A stretch of 64,000 nt of DNA from JBFWRK01 sp050248955 (lineage in GTDB: Bacteria; Actinomycetota; Acidimicrobiia; Acidimicrobiales; Ilumatobacteraceae): positions 124,001-188,000 of the forward strand of contig JBFWRK010000003.1 of the NCBI GenBank assembly GCA_050248955.1. Reading direction: 5' to 3'. The translations under genes were made by a program, and so were the position numbers. How positions within the stretch are numbered: the first letter of the stretch is position 1; each line of letters begins with the position of its first letter. Shown here piece by piece: positions 1 to 8,800 of the stretch. The notes beneath the pieces are model-generated. The model was not told the origin of the DNA. It worked only from the letters and a program-made list of their open reading frames with translations, and ran no database searches.

Positions 1-764
1 CGGTTCGTGCGCGACCGGAGCTCGCGCTCGGCCAGCGCGAGCTGCCAGCGGTCGTTCACCCCCTGCGTCTCCGACGGATCGATGGCGGGGACCGTGCCGA
101 TCCGGTGGCCCATCCCGGCGAGCACCCCGATCACATCGGTCAGGTAGTACTCCGACTGCGCGTTGTCGGTCGAGATCCGGCGCAGGCTCGGTCCGAGCAG
201 ATCGCGACGGAACGCATAGATGCTCGTGCAGACCTCGTCGATCTCGAGCTGTTCGGGCGTGGCGTCGCGCTGCTCGACGATGCCGAGCACGCGACCGTCC
301 TTCGCCCGGATCACCCGGCCGTAGCCGGTCGGGTCGGTCATCCGGGCGGTGAGCAGGGTCGCCGCCTGCCCGCTCGCCTCGTGGGTGCCGACGAGCTCTT
401 CGATCGTGGACACCCGCAGGAGCGGCGCGTCGCCGGGGAGGATGACGACCGTCGACGTGTCGTCCAGGTCGTCCTCGGGGAACGCGGTCAGACCGACGAT
501 CGCCGCGTGCCCGGTGCCGCGTTGCTCGGTCTGCTCGACGAACGTGACGTTTGCCGAGCTCGGCGCCTGCTCCTGGACCTTCTTCGTGACGAGCTCGGCG
601 CCGTGCCCGACGACCACCACCGTGCGCTCGACGTCGACCGACGACAGCGCGTGGATCACGTGCATCACCATCGGCCGGCCGCAGATGAGGTGCAGCGGCT
701 TCGGACGCGTGGACCGCATGCGGGTGCCCTCACCGGCGGCGAGGACGATGGCGGAGACCGGCAT
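1..764 (-). CDS. glmU: Bifunctional GlmU, N-terminal part (3' end outside window)
   Basis: GlmU makes UDP-N-acetylglucosamine for peptidoglycan in the cytoplasm. The visible N-terminal part is the uridylyltransferase domain. It begins MPVSAIVLAAGEGTRM, the nucleotide-binding LxxGxGTRM loop, followed by a lysine in STRPKPLH and by EQRGTGHA and GDAPLLR, all typical of this pyrophosphorylase fold. About 254 codons are seen; the C-terminal left-handed beta-helix acetyltransferase lies beyond position 1. The ATG at 762-764 is chosen because the family motif starts within ten residues of it. tRNA-Gln lies just upstream on the same strand, with a strong hairpin between them. glmU close to ispE and rsmA matches the order known in mycobacteria. 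Confidence 0.95.
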   Translation of the reverse strand, partial: MPVSAIVLAAGEGTRMRSTRPKPLHLICGRPMVMHVIHALSSVDVERTVVVVGHGAELVTKKVQEQAPSSANVTFVEQTEQRGTGHAAIVGLTAFPEDDLDDTSTVVILPGDAPLLRVSTIEELVGTHEASGQAATLLTARMTDPTGYGRVIRAKDGRVLGIVEQRDATPEQLEIDEVCTSIYAFRRDLLGPSLRRISTDNAQSEYYLTDVIGVLAGMGHRIGTVPAIDPSETQGVNDRWQLALAERELRSRTN

Positions 765-778
765 GCCACCGTTTCTAG

Positions 779-811
779 CGCGGGCGGCGCCGCGATCGGC
801 GGCGCCGCCCG
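779..811 (-). terminator. GC-rich hairpin between tRNA-Gln and glmU
   Basis: A perfect inverted repeat with a stem of at least 12 GC-rich base pairs lies directly after the tRNA-Gln 3' end and 15 bases before the glmU start codon. No T-run follows it, so it could be a tRNA terminator or processing signal, or a leader hairpin of glmU. Its role is inferred. Confidence 0.45.
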
Positions 812-818
812 CATTGCG

Positions 819-890
819 CTCGGGGGAGAGGCTTCGAACCCCTGTTCACTGAACCAAAATCAGTTGTCCTGCCTATTGGACGACCCCCGA
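819..890 (-). tRNA. tRNA-Gln (anticodon TTG)
   Basis: A full cloverleaf can be drawn on the minus strand. The acceptor stem is TCGGGGG paired with CCCCCGA, with discriminator G. The anticodon stem ACTGA/TCAGT encloses the loop TTTTGGT with anticodon TTG. The T arm is AGGGG, loop TTCGAAG, CCTCT, with one G-T wobble. The D arm is GTCC/GGAC. CCA is not encoded. The gene sits upstream of glmU in the same direction. Confidence 0.92.
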
Positions 891-974
891 AGGCCGCTAC
901 CAACGCTAGCGGGCGACCGGGGTGGGGGTCGTTTCGCATTCGGGCGGAGATCGCCGGTAGCGTTGCAACCCGTT

Positions 975-1070
975 ATGGGATCGCTCATCAAGAAGCGCCG
1001 CAAGCGCATGCGCAAGAAGAAGCACCGCAAGATGCTGAAGCGCACGCGTTTCCAACGCCGCAACAAGTAG
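975..1070 (+). CDS. bS22-like small ribosomal protein (AURKAIP1/COX24 domain)
   Basis: This 31-residue, extremely basic peptide begins MGSLIKKRRKRMRKKKHRK and ends in QRRNK. It matches the actinobacterial AURKAIP1/COX24-domain peptide found as bS22 in mycobacterial 30S subunits. It would bind 16S rRNA. The ATG at 975 gives the exact family start and length. The gene stands alone on the plus strand between tRNA-Gln and ispE and is followed by a 7-bp-stem hairpin (1076-1094). The identification rests on recalled family sequence. Confidence 0.85.
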   Translation: MGSLIKKRRKRMRKKKHRKMLKRTRFQRRNK

Positions 1071-1075
1071 TTCGC

Positions 1076-1094
1076 CCTCGGCCGAGTGCCGAGG
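1076..1094 (+). terminator. Hairpin after bS22-like gene
   Basis: CCTCGGC pairs with GCCGAGG around a 5-base loop, starting 6 bases after the stop codon. There is no T tract, as is common in high-GC actinobacteria. Confidence 0.45.
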
Positions 1095-1107
1095 CCCCTC
1101 GTCGTCG

Positions 1108-1135
1108 CCGACCGCCCGTTGCTACGGGCGGTCGG
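1108..1135 (-). terminator. Perfect 12-bp hairpin at the end of ispE
   Basis: CCGACCGCCCGT pairs perfectly with ACGGGCGGTCGG around the loop TGCT. The ispE stop codon (1122-1124) lies inside the hairpin, so it can end transcription of the metG-to-ispE operon and also block read-through from the bS22-like gene on the other strand. Confidence 0.55.
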
Positions 1136-1853
1136 TGCGCGTCACGACCACAGTGGCCTCGGGCAGTGCCTCGGCCATCTCCGGATGGGCGCCGCGCACG
1201 AACCAGGTCGCTCCGCTGCCGGCGAGCGTGGGCACGACGCCGCTCGCCTCGATGATCCGCTGCCGCCACACCGCGAGCCGCGGCTCGAGCGCGATCGCAG
1301 CGGGCTCGAGGTCGTTGCCGCTCGCTCCTTCCGGGCCGCCGAGCTCGTCCCACGCCCGGTAGACCGCCGGGGTCGAGCAGCCGAACGGCGGGACGACGAG
1401 CGTGAACTGCTCGTCGCTGACCGCCAGCGGATCGACGATCTCGCCGATGCCGCGAACGCGGGCCCGCCCGCCGACGAGGCAGAACGGGATGTCGGCACCG
1501 AGCCGGCTGGCGGCGCCGAGATCCTCGAAACCGGCCCATCGCAGCACGGCTGCCGCATCGGCCGAGCCCCCGCCGAGCCCGCCACCGTGGGGGATCTGCT
1601 TGTCGATCCGCACCGCCGCAGTCCGTCCGGCGAGGCGCAGTGCCTTGCGCACGAGGTTCGAGTCGTCGGTCGGCATCCCGGCCGAGAACGGCCCAACGGC
1701 TTCGAGCGAGTCGCCCGGGGAGATCGTGAGCACGTCGTGCAGCTCCAGCGCGACCATCTCGGCATCGATCAGGTGGTACCCATCGTCCCTCGTGCCCGTC
1801 ACGCGCAGCGTGAGCGTCAGCTTCGCGTTGGCGCGGAGCGTGGTCGCGCTCAC
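1122..1853 (-). CDS. ispE: 4-diphosphocytidyl-2-C-methyl-D-erythritol kinase
   Basis: IspE phosphorylates CDP-methylerythritol with ATP in the MEP isoprenoid pathway. The 243-residue protein starts with the family pattern SATTLRANAKLTLTLRV, containing the substrate lysine and asparagine. It carries the GHMP-kinase ATP loop HGGGLGGGSADAAA near residue 90 and a C-terminal glycine-rich PTLAGSGATWF motif. It is shorter than the roughly 280 to 310 residues common in the family, with several loops trimmed. The GTG start at 1851-1853 overlaps the rsmA stop as GTGA, so it is translationally coupled as the last gene of the operon. Confidence 0.93.
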   Translation of the reverse strand: MSATTLRANAKLTLTLRVTGTRDDGYHLIDAEMVALELHDVLTISPGDSLEAVGPFSAGMPTDDSNLVRKALRLAGRTAAVRIDKQIPHGGGLGGGSADAAAVLRWAGFEDLGAASRLGADIPFCLVGGRARVRGIGEIVDPLAVSDEQFTLVVPPFGCSTPAVYRAWDELGGPEGASGNDLEPAAIALEPRLAVWRQRIIEASGVVPTLAGSGATWFVRGAHPEMAEALPEATVVVTRTDRP

Positions 1854-2764
1854 GCGCGATCGTCGTCGATCAGCCGCTCGCGAGCGCTGCGAGCGACTGC
1901 CCGCGTGCCGGTGACCCGCGGCGAGTTGCTGGCCAGTAGGCCCCAGGCGTAGATGTCGAGCTCCTCCGCGCGGGCTTCCGGCGAGATCCCGGCGCGTTCG
2001 AACGACGCCGGCTTGACGAGATCTGCCAGCGAGCGGCGGAGCATCTTGCGTCGCTGGCCGAACCCCGTTCGCACCAGCTGGAACAGCCAGTCACGATCGA
2101 TGCCGACCGGCACGGCCGGCTTCGGCCTGCGCACGATCGAGACGAGCGCGGAGTCGACCTTGGGCTTCGGCATGAACACGGTCGGCGGTACCAGCCCGAC
2201 GATCTTCGCCTCCGCCCAGTAGGCGACCTTCACGCTGACCGCGCCGTAGGCAGGCGTGCGTGGGATCGCGACGAATCGCTCGCCGACCTCTTTCTGCACC
2301 ATCACGAGCATGCGCTTCACCATCGGTACCTCGTCGAGGAAGCCCATCACGAGTGGGGTGGCGATGTTGTACGGCAGGTTCGCCACCACGACCCATCGGC
2401 GATCGTCGTCGAGCTGGCTCGACCAGTCGATCTGGGTGACGTCGGCGTGGAGGACCTTCACCCGCTCGTACGGTGCGACGACCTCCTTCAACGCCGGGAT
2501 CAGCCCGGCGTCGACCTCGATCGCGAGCACCCGTGCGCCGGTCTCGGCGAGCGCGGTCGTGAGCGACCCGAGTCCGGCGCCGATCTCGATGACGCGGTCG
2601 CGCGGGCCGACGTCGGCCAGACGGGCGATCCGCCGGACGGTGTTCGGATCGACGACGAAGTTCTGCCCGAGGGCTCGTTTCGGTGCGACGCCGTAGCGCT
2701 CGAGGAGATCGCTCGCCGTGGCGGGAGTGATGGTCACGGGTTTTCGGTCACCACGATCGGTCAC
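1850..2764 (-). CDS. rsmA: 16S rRNA dimethyladenosine transferase (KsgA)
   Basis: The enzyme dimethylates two adjacent adenines in helix 45 of 16S rRNA late in 30S assembly, using S-adenosylmethionine. Family motifs are LGQNFVVDPNTVRRI near residue 35, the SAM-binding IEIGAGLGSLT near residue 60, and the catalytic NLPYNIATPL (NLPY) near residue 128. The C-terminal helical domain is present. The start is GTG at 2762-2764, overlapping the stop of the upstream DPBB gene as GTGA; a later GTG at about 2734 is also possible. Its place between the secreted-protein gene and ispE is the conserved actinobacterial order. Confidence 0.95.
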   Translation of the reverse strand: MTDRGDRKPVTITPATASDLLERYGVAPKRALGQNFVVDPNTVRRIARLADVGPRDRVIEIGAGLGSLTTALAETGARVLAIEVDAGLIPALKEVVAPYERVKVLHADVTQIDWSSQLDDDRRWVVVANLPYNIATPLVMGFLDEVPMVKRMLVMVQKEVGERFVAIPRTPAYGAVSVKVAYWAEAKIVGLVPPTVFMPKPKVDSALVSIVRRPKPAVPVGIDRDWLFQLVRTGFGQRRKMLRRSLADLVKPASFERAGISPEARAEELDIYAWGLLASNSPRVTGTRAVARSARERLIDDDRA

Positions 2765-3276
2765 CAGGACAGGTCGACCGAGAGCGGCGCGTCGGTCAGG
2801 TCGGCGAGCTCCACGAAGGTCGCCGTGTCGATCACGATCGCGATGTCACCGGTGTTCGGCCGCGTGGTGACGTTCACGCAGGCGATCTTCTTGCCGTTGT
2901 CGGTGTTGGTGACGACGATCCGGGAGCCGAAGGGCACCAACGACGTGCCGCAGGGTCGGCCCTCGCCGTTGGCGAGGCCCTCCGGCCAGTTCCGGTACGA
3001 GGCCTTGCCGCTGAGCAGGTTGCCGATCGGCGCGCTGGCGACATCGATCGTGATCACGTCGGGCAGCGACAGCGCCGGCCCCGTGAGGAACGCCGGATCC
3101 GGAACGGCGGCGGCCTCGAACGGCGTGTTGATCTCGGGCTGCGCAGACGCCGCCGTGACCGCCAGCTGCGTGCCAGGGGAGCTCGTGTCCTTCGAGGACC
3201 AGAGGAACGGCATCGCGACGATCGTGAGCACGGTCGCCAACGCGAGCCGGCGTCGATCCCCGACATCTGCGAACAC
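2761..3276 (-). CDS. Secreted or anchored RlpA/3D-like double-psi beta-barrel protein
   Basis: This 171-residue product has a basic N-terminus, a hydrophobic segment (RLALATVLTIVAMPFLW, residues 9-25) that is a signal or anchor, a linker, and a C-terminal domain of about 70 residues. That domain has CGTSLVPFGSRIVVTN, NGKKIACVNV and a final VIDTATFVEL. These match the double-psi beta-barrel fold of RlpA, 3D-domain and expansin-like proteins that act on peptidoglycan. The GTG at 3274-3276 is preferred because AGGAGAGG lies just upstream; a longer frame reaches 3375. The gene occupies the place where rpfB sits in mycobacteria, between tatD and rsmA. No lysozyme-like Rpf domain is seen. Confidence 0.7.
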   Translation of the reverse strand: MFADVGDRRRLALATVLTIVAMPFLWSSKDTSSPGTQLAVTAASAQPEINTPFEAAAVPDPAFLTGPALSLPDVITIDVASAPIGNLLSGKASYRNWPEGLANGEGRPCGTSLVPFGSRIVVTNTDNGKKIACVNVTTRPNTGDIAIVIDTATFVELADLTDAPLSVDLSW

Positions 3277-3332
3277 GATCTGCCTCTCCTGGACGCGAGA
3301 TGCAGCACCATGCCGCCTCGCGACCACGAACG

Positions 3333-4133
3333 TTACGAATCCGTCAACCAAAACGCAACGACCGTGTTCCGCCATGTGGCTTCGGCAACACTCTCAGTGG
3401 TCTCGTCGCGGGCGGCCGCCACCGCCGCGCCGACGATCGCGACGTACGCCGGCTCGTTGCGCCGGCCTCGATGTGGCACCGGTGCGAGGTACGGCGAGTC
3501 CGTCTCGACGAGCAGTCGGTCGAGCGGGCACAGGCGCGCGGCGGCGCGCAGGTCGTCTGCCTGCTTGAACGTGACGATGCCCGAGAAGCTGAGGTAGGCG
3601 CCCAGATCGAGGCAGCGCTGCGCCTCGGCGGGCCCACCGGAGAAGCAGTGGAAGATCGTGTGCGCCGGTGCGCCCTCGGCGCGGAGGATTTCGAACGTGT
3701 CGTCCCACGCCTCGCGGGTGTGGATGACGAGCGGGAGGCGACGTTCGTGGGCGAGTTGGATCTGCGCCGCGAACATCTCGCGCTGCACGGGCCTGGGCGA
3801 GTGGTCGTAGTGGTAGTCGAGACCGCACTCGCCGACCGCCACGACCTTCGGCCGGTCGAGCAGCGGCACGAGATCGTCGAGGCCGTTGACTGCGTCGTGC
3901 GGATGGAGGCCGACGGTCGCCCAGACGCGGTCATGCGCCGCGGCGAGGTCGATCGCCGCCGCCGAGCGCGCGGCGTCGGTGCCGACGGTGATCATGCCGT
4001 CGACACCGACGGCGAGCGCCGCGGCGATCACGCCGTCGGCGCCGCCGGGTCGATGCTCGTCGTCGAGGTGGCAGTGGCAGTCGAACCAGCGCACGCCCTC
4101 GGCTGTCCGGGCGGTCTCGTCGCGCTCGCTCAT
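3333..4133 (-). CDS. tatD: TatD family metal-dependent DNase/hydrolase
   Basis: TatD proteins are cytoplasmic metal-dependent TIM-barrel hydrolases with 3'-5' DNase activity, linked to DNA repair. All metal-site motifs are seen: FDCHCHLDD (HxH) near residue 20, GECGLDYHYD, VIHTREAWDDT, HCFSGG and the final ETDSPYLAP. The length of 266 residues is normal. The ATG at 4131-4133 overlaps the metG stop as ATGA. It is the second gene of the metG operon. Confidence 0.94.
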   Translation of the reverse strand: MSERDETARTAEGVRWFDCHCHLDDEHRPGGADGVIAAALAVGVDGMITVGTDAARSAAAIDLAAAHDRVWATVGLHPHDAVNGLDDLVPLLDRPKVVAVGECGLDYHYDHSPRPVQREMFAAQIQLAHERRLPLVIHTREAWDDTFEILRAEGAPAHTIFHCFSGGPAEAQRCLDLGAYLSFSGIVTFKQADDLRAAARLCPLDRLLVETDSPYLAPVPHRGRRNEPAYVAIVGAAVAAARDETTESVAEATWRNTVVAFWLTDS

Positions 4134-5668
4134 GCCGTCGCGGTGCGGCGGGGGAACAGCGGGTCGCCCTTCGTGACGGCGAGACCGCCGGGGTATCCGC
4201 CCCACGCCGCGGCACCGGGCAGACGCTGGTCGGCCACCGCGCCGGCGAGGCCGAGCCGCTCCCACACGACCTGGCTCGTCGTCGGCACCGCCGGCGAGGC
4301 GAGGATCGCGACGATGCGGAGCGCCTCGAGCGCATCTCCCATCACGCGGTCCACCGCGGCGCCGGCCTCGGCGCGCCATGGCTCGTTCGACTCGAGGTAC
4401 GCGTTCGTGGCTCGGATCAGCGACCACGTGGCGTCGAGCGCGCGGCTCGGCTGCACGTTCGCCCAACCGTCCGTCGTCGCCGCGAGTGCCGATGCCGCGC
4501 ACTCCGCGAGTGGACTGTCGCCGGCCGGTGCCGGGCCGATCCCGCCGCACTTCTTGTCGACGACGGTCGCGACTCGGCTCAGCAGGTTGCCGAGGTTGTT
4601 GGCGAGATCCGCGTTGTACCGGCTGACGAGCCCCTCGTACGTGAAGTCGCCGTCCTGCCCGTAGGGCGTCTCGGCGAGCACGTAGTAACGGAAGCCGTCG
4701 AGGCCGATGTCGTCGATCAGTTCGAGCGGGTTGACGACGTTGCCCGAGGTCTTGCTCATCTTCTCGCCGCCCGAGAGCAGCCAACCGCCGACCGCCCAGC
4801 CCTTCGGGAGGTCGACCCCGGCGGAGAGCAGCATCGCCGGCCAGTACACGCAGTGGTGGCGGATGATGTCCTTGCCGATCAGGTGGTAGTCGACCGGCCA
4901 CCAGCTCGCGAACTCGGCGTCGTCCCGGCCGTACCCTACGGCCGACAGGTAGTTCGTCAACGCGTCGAACCACACGTAGGTGACGTGGCGGTCGTCCCAG
5001 GGGAGCGGGATGCCCCACTGGAGGCTCGTGCGCGAGATCGAGAAGTCGCGCAGGCCCGAGCGGATGAGACCGAGTGCCTCGTTGGCCCGGAACTCGGGGA
5101 CGATCGCTCCCGGATGTGCCGCGTACCACTCGAGCAACCGGTCCTGGAACCGTGAGAGGCGGAAGAAGTAGTTCTCCTCCTCGAAGTGCTCGACCGGCCG
5201 CTTGTGGATCGGGCAGAGCTCGCCCGGCAGCAGCTCGTCATCGGTGTAGTACTCCTCGCAGGGCACGCAGTACTTGCCCGAGTACACATCGACCTCGATG
5301 TCGCCGGCGTCGTAGCAGGCCTGCAGCAGCTTCTCCACCGCGACGCGGTGCCGGGGCTCGGTCGTGCGGATGAAGTCGTCGTTCGAGATCCCGAGCCGGC
5401 GCCACGCCGACTCGAACTCGGGCGCGATGCGGTCGGCGAACTCCTTCGGGGCGAGGCCCTCCGCCTCCGCGGCCTGCTGGATCTTGAGGCCGTGCTCGTC
5501 GGTACCGGTGAGGAACTTCACGTCGTCACCGAGCAGCCGGTGCCATCGCGCGAGGGCGTCGCCGACGATCGTGGTGTACGCGTGCCCGAGGTGGGGTTTC
5601 GCGTTCACGTAGTAGATGGGTGTCGTCAGGTAGAAGCGGCCCACAGGGGCCGAGGTTACGTGTGTCAT
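4130..5668 (-). CDS. metG: Methionyl-tRNA synthetase
   Basis: This class Ia synthetase charges tRNA-Met. The protein (512 residues) opens with FYLTTPIYYVNAKPHLGHAY, including the HLGH form of the HIGH signature, then TGTDEHG. It carries a zinc-knuckle insert with cysteines in YCVPCEEYY and ELCPIHKRP, and the KMSKTSGN signature near residue 300. The C-terminus is the helical anticodon domain; the extra C-terminal tRNA-binding domain is absent, as in the short bacterial form. It heads the metG-tatD-DPBB-rsmA-ispE operon. Its 5' region faces a divergent regulator gene. Confidence 0.96.
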   Translation of the reverse strand: MTHVTSAPVGRFYLTTPIYYVNAKPHLGHAYTTIVGDALARWHRLLGDDVKFLTGTDEHGLKIQQAAEAEGLAPKEFADRIAPEFESAWRRLGISNDDFIRTTEPRHRVAVEKLLQACYDAGDIEVDVYSGKYCVPCEEYYTDDELLPGELCPIHKRPVEHFEEENYFFRLSRFQDRLLEWYAAHPGAIVPEFRANEALGLIRSGLRDFSISRTSLQWGIPLPWDDRHVTYVWFDALTNYLSAVGYGRDDAEFASWWPVDYHLIGKDIIRHHCVYWPAMLLSAGVDLPKGWAVGGWLLSGGEKMSKTSGNVVNPLELIDDIGLDGFRYYVLAETPYGQDGDFTYEGLVSRYNADLANNLGNLLSRVATVVDKKCGGIGPAPAGDSPLAECAASALAATTDGWANVQPSRALDATWSLIRATNAYLESNEPWRAEAGAAVDRVMGDALEALRIVAILASPAVPTTSQVVWERLGLAGAVADQRLPGAAAWGGYPGGLAVTKGDPLFPRRTATA

Positions 5669-5799
5669 CGGTCAACCGTCCTGCTGGTGCGAAGCGATCA
5701 GGAGGGACCGGCGTCGGGTGTCAACGCGCGCCAGCCGGCCCCGAGCAGGGGCGGCACATTCGACGGCGCGCGGACGGACTGGTCACGTGGGCGACGTTA

Positions 5800-5813
5800 G
5801 TGCCATACGGCAC
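5800..5813. promoter_or_regulatory. Dyad GTGCC-ATAC-GGCAC in the metG/regulator divergent region
   Basis: A perfect 5-bp inverted repeat with a 4-base spacer lies about 40 bp upstream of the AfsR-like gene start. It may be an operator for that regulator or part of either divergent promoter. It is short, so the role is only suggested. Confidence 0.3.
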
Positions 5814-5851
5814 CATTCCCCCTGCGGTTTCTCCGGCCGTATCGTCGGTCT

Positions 5852-8800
5852 GTGCCTGGACATCCGTCGGTCGAAGTGCGCGTGCTCGGCCCGATCGAGA
5901 TCGTCGTCGACGGGACGACGCGCGGGGTGACGGGCAACGTGGCGCCGCGGCTCCTTGCCGTCCTCGCCCGGAGCGCGGGCCAGGTCGTCCAGATCGATCG
6001 GATCGTCGACGCGCTGTGGAGGGACGAGCCGCCGGCGAACGAGGCGAACGCGCTGCAGGCGCAGGTCTCGAAGCTCCGCCGCCTGCTGCCCGCCGGCGCG
6101 ATCTCGCACCAGGGCCGCGGCTACTCGCTCGACGTGCCGACGGACGTCCAGCGTTTCGAGCAGCTGCTCGCGGACGACCGACACGACCTCGCGCTCCAGC
6201 TCTGGCGCGGGGCGCCGTTCGGCGGGCTCGACGACCTCGAGCTGATCGCCGAAGCGTCGCGGCTCGAGCAGCTGCGGATGCAGGCGCTCGAACGCTGGCT
6301 CGGCGCCGAGATCGCTGCCGGGCGCCACGCAGAAGCGGCCGCGCAGCTCGAGGTGCTCACCGCGACGCATCCGACGCACGAGCGGCTGTGGGCGCTCCGG
6401 ATGACAGCGCTCTACGGAGCAGGACGCCAAGCCGACGCGCTGCAGGCGTACCAGGACGCGAGGACCGTGCTCGTCGAGCAGCTGGGCCTCGAACCGGGTC
6501 CCGAGCTCAGGGCGGCCGAAGCCGCCGTCCTCGCGCACGATCCGGCGCTGTCCACCGCAGCGCCGCCACCGCGCCGTCCGACACTCGGCAACCTCCCCGT
6601 GGACGCGAACCGGCTCGTCGGTCGTGCGCGAGAGATCGAGGCGATCGCCGCGCTCCTCGGCCGCCACCGCCTGGTCACGCTCATCGGCCCGGGTGGTGCG
6701 GGGAAGACCCGGCTGGCCCTCGCTGTCGCGAGGACGGTGCATCCTGCCGCCGGCGCGTGGTTCGTGGACCTCGCCGGGGTGCACGACGGCAGCGGGCTCG
6801 AGACCCTCGTCGCCGGCATCCTCGGGGTCCGCGCGGCGCGAGATCCGAGCCGGACCGACCCCGACTTCGACGCCGTCACGCAGCTGGTCGAGCTGATCGA
6901 CGACCGCCAGCTCCTGCTCGTGCTCGACAACTGCGAGCACGTGATCGACGCCGCGGCCAAGCTCGCCGACGCGCTCCTTCGCGCCTGCCAGGGTCTCACC
7001 ATGCTCGCCACGAGCCGCGAAGGCCTCGCGATCGGTGCCGAGGCGCTGTGGCCGGTGCCCCCGCTCGACGCCCACGACGCGGCGGAGCTGTTCGTCGAGC
7101 GCGCATCAGCGCTCGTGCCCGGCTTCGCCGCCGAGGGTGTGGAGGACCGGGAGGTGATCGAAGACCTCTGCCAGCGCCTCGACGGCCTGCCGCTCGCGAT
7201 CGAGCTCGCCGCGGCGCGGGTCCGGCTCCTCGGCCCGCGTGAGCTGCGCGATCGCCTCGACGACCGGTTCCGCCTGTTGACCGGCGGGTCGCGGGCCGCG
7301 CTCGCCCGGCAGCAGACCCTGCGAGCGGTGGTCGACTGGAGCTACGACCTGCTCGACGAGAGCGAACGCCGCCTCTTCGAGCGCCTCGCCGTGTTCGCCG
7401 CAGCGTGGACCCTCGAGGCTGCGGAAGCGCTCGCAGGGGAGATCGCGCCCGACCGGGCGACGCTCGAGGAGCTGGTCGGGCGGCTCGTCGACAAGTCCCT
7501 GGTCGTCCCCCTCCACTCCGACGGAGGCCGACGCTTCCGATTGCTGCAGACGCTCGCGTTCTACGGTCGCGAGCGGCTCGCGGAGCGCCCAGAGGCTGCT
7601 GCCGTGCGGGACCGTCACGCGGCGTGGTTCGCGGACGTCGCGGCCGCCGGCGCCGATGGTGTGCGCAGCGGCGCGCAGCGCGCCTGGCTCGATCGCATCG
7701 ACGCCGAGCTCGACGACCTGCGTGCCGCTGTCGACTGGGCGGTCGCGAGCGGGTCGGCCGAGACGGCACTCCGCCTCGCAGCGGGGATGAGCTGGCCGTT
7801 CTGGCTGCGCAACGAGCTCCAGGAGGCGCGCCGCTGGTGCTCGATGTCGCTCGGGCTCGACGGCGGTTCGACAGCGCAGCGGGCGCTCACCATGGCGTGG
7901 TACCACTGGGCCGGGTTGCAGCAGCACGACCCGGTCATGGCGCTCTCCGGGATGACCGATGCGCTCGCACTCGCCGAGGAGTCCGGAGACCCGCACACGA
8001 TCGGCCTGGCGTCGTTGCTCGCTGCGAACGTGCTTGGCGAGACCGGCGATCGGAGCGGAGCGCAAGCCGTGCTCGCCAGGGCCGACGAGATGTTCGTCGC
8101 GACCGGCGATCGCTGGGGACGCGGCATCGGCAACATCCTGCGGGCGATCGACTTCCTGAGCGACGGCGACCGGCCCGCTGCGCTCGCTGTGTTCGACGAC
8201 GCACTTGCCCTGATGCGTGACATCGGCGACCCGTGGGCGCAAGCGCTGTGCCTCTCGACCCGCGCGAGCGTCCACGAGCAGGAGGGCGACTACGCGGCGG
8301 CCAGGAGCGATCTCGCCGCCGCGCAGCAGCTGTTCGAGGAGGTCGGCGGTGGGGGCTACGCGATCGTTGCACTGGCGCGGCTCGGCAACCTCGCCGTCCT
8401 CGAGGGCGACCTCGACGAAGCCGACCGGCTGCATCGCGAGGCGATGTGCGACGCAGCGAACGGCCTCGTCGGGGAGCTGCAGGGCCACGTGCTGATGGCG
8501 CGGGCGTTCTCGCTGCGCCGCCGAGGCGATCTCGACGCAGCCGCCGAGGTCCTCGATCGAGCGCTCGGGCTCCGGCGGGTGAAGGAGCTCACCATCGGCC
8601 TCGCGTTCGGATCGAACTCGCGGGGCTTCGTCGCCGAGCAGCAGGGCGACGCCGATGGCGCCGAGCGGTACCACCTCATGGGTCTGCGAGCAGCGGTGGG
8701 CGGCGACGACCGTCGCGCGGTCGCGCTGGCACTCGAAGGGCTCGCCGGCGTCGCTCGACTCCGCGGCGACCCGGCGCGAGCAGGGTTCCTGCTCGGCGCG

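Noticed and set aside
105..1070. Long plus-strand frame across glmU and tRNA-Gln
   Set aside because: It is the shadow of glmU on the other strand; only its last 31 codons are a real gene (bS22-like).
5669..5851. T-box or other riboswitch upstream of metG
   Set aside because: No T-box sequence or convincing alternative hairpins could be seen in the leader.
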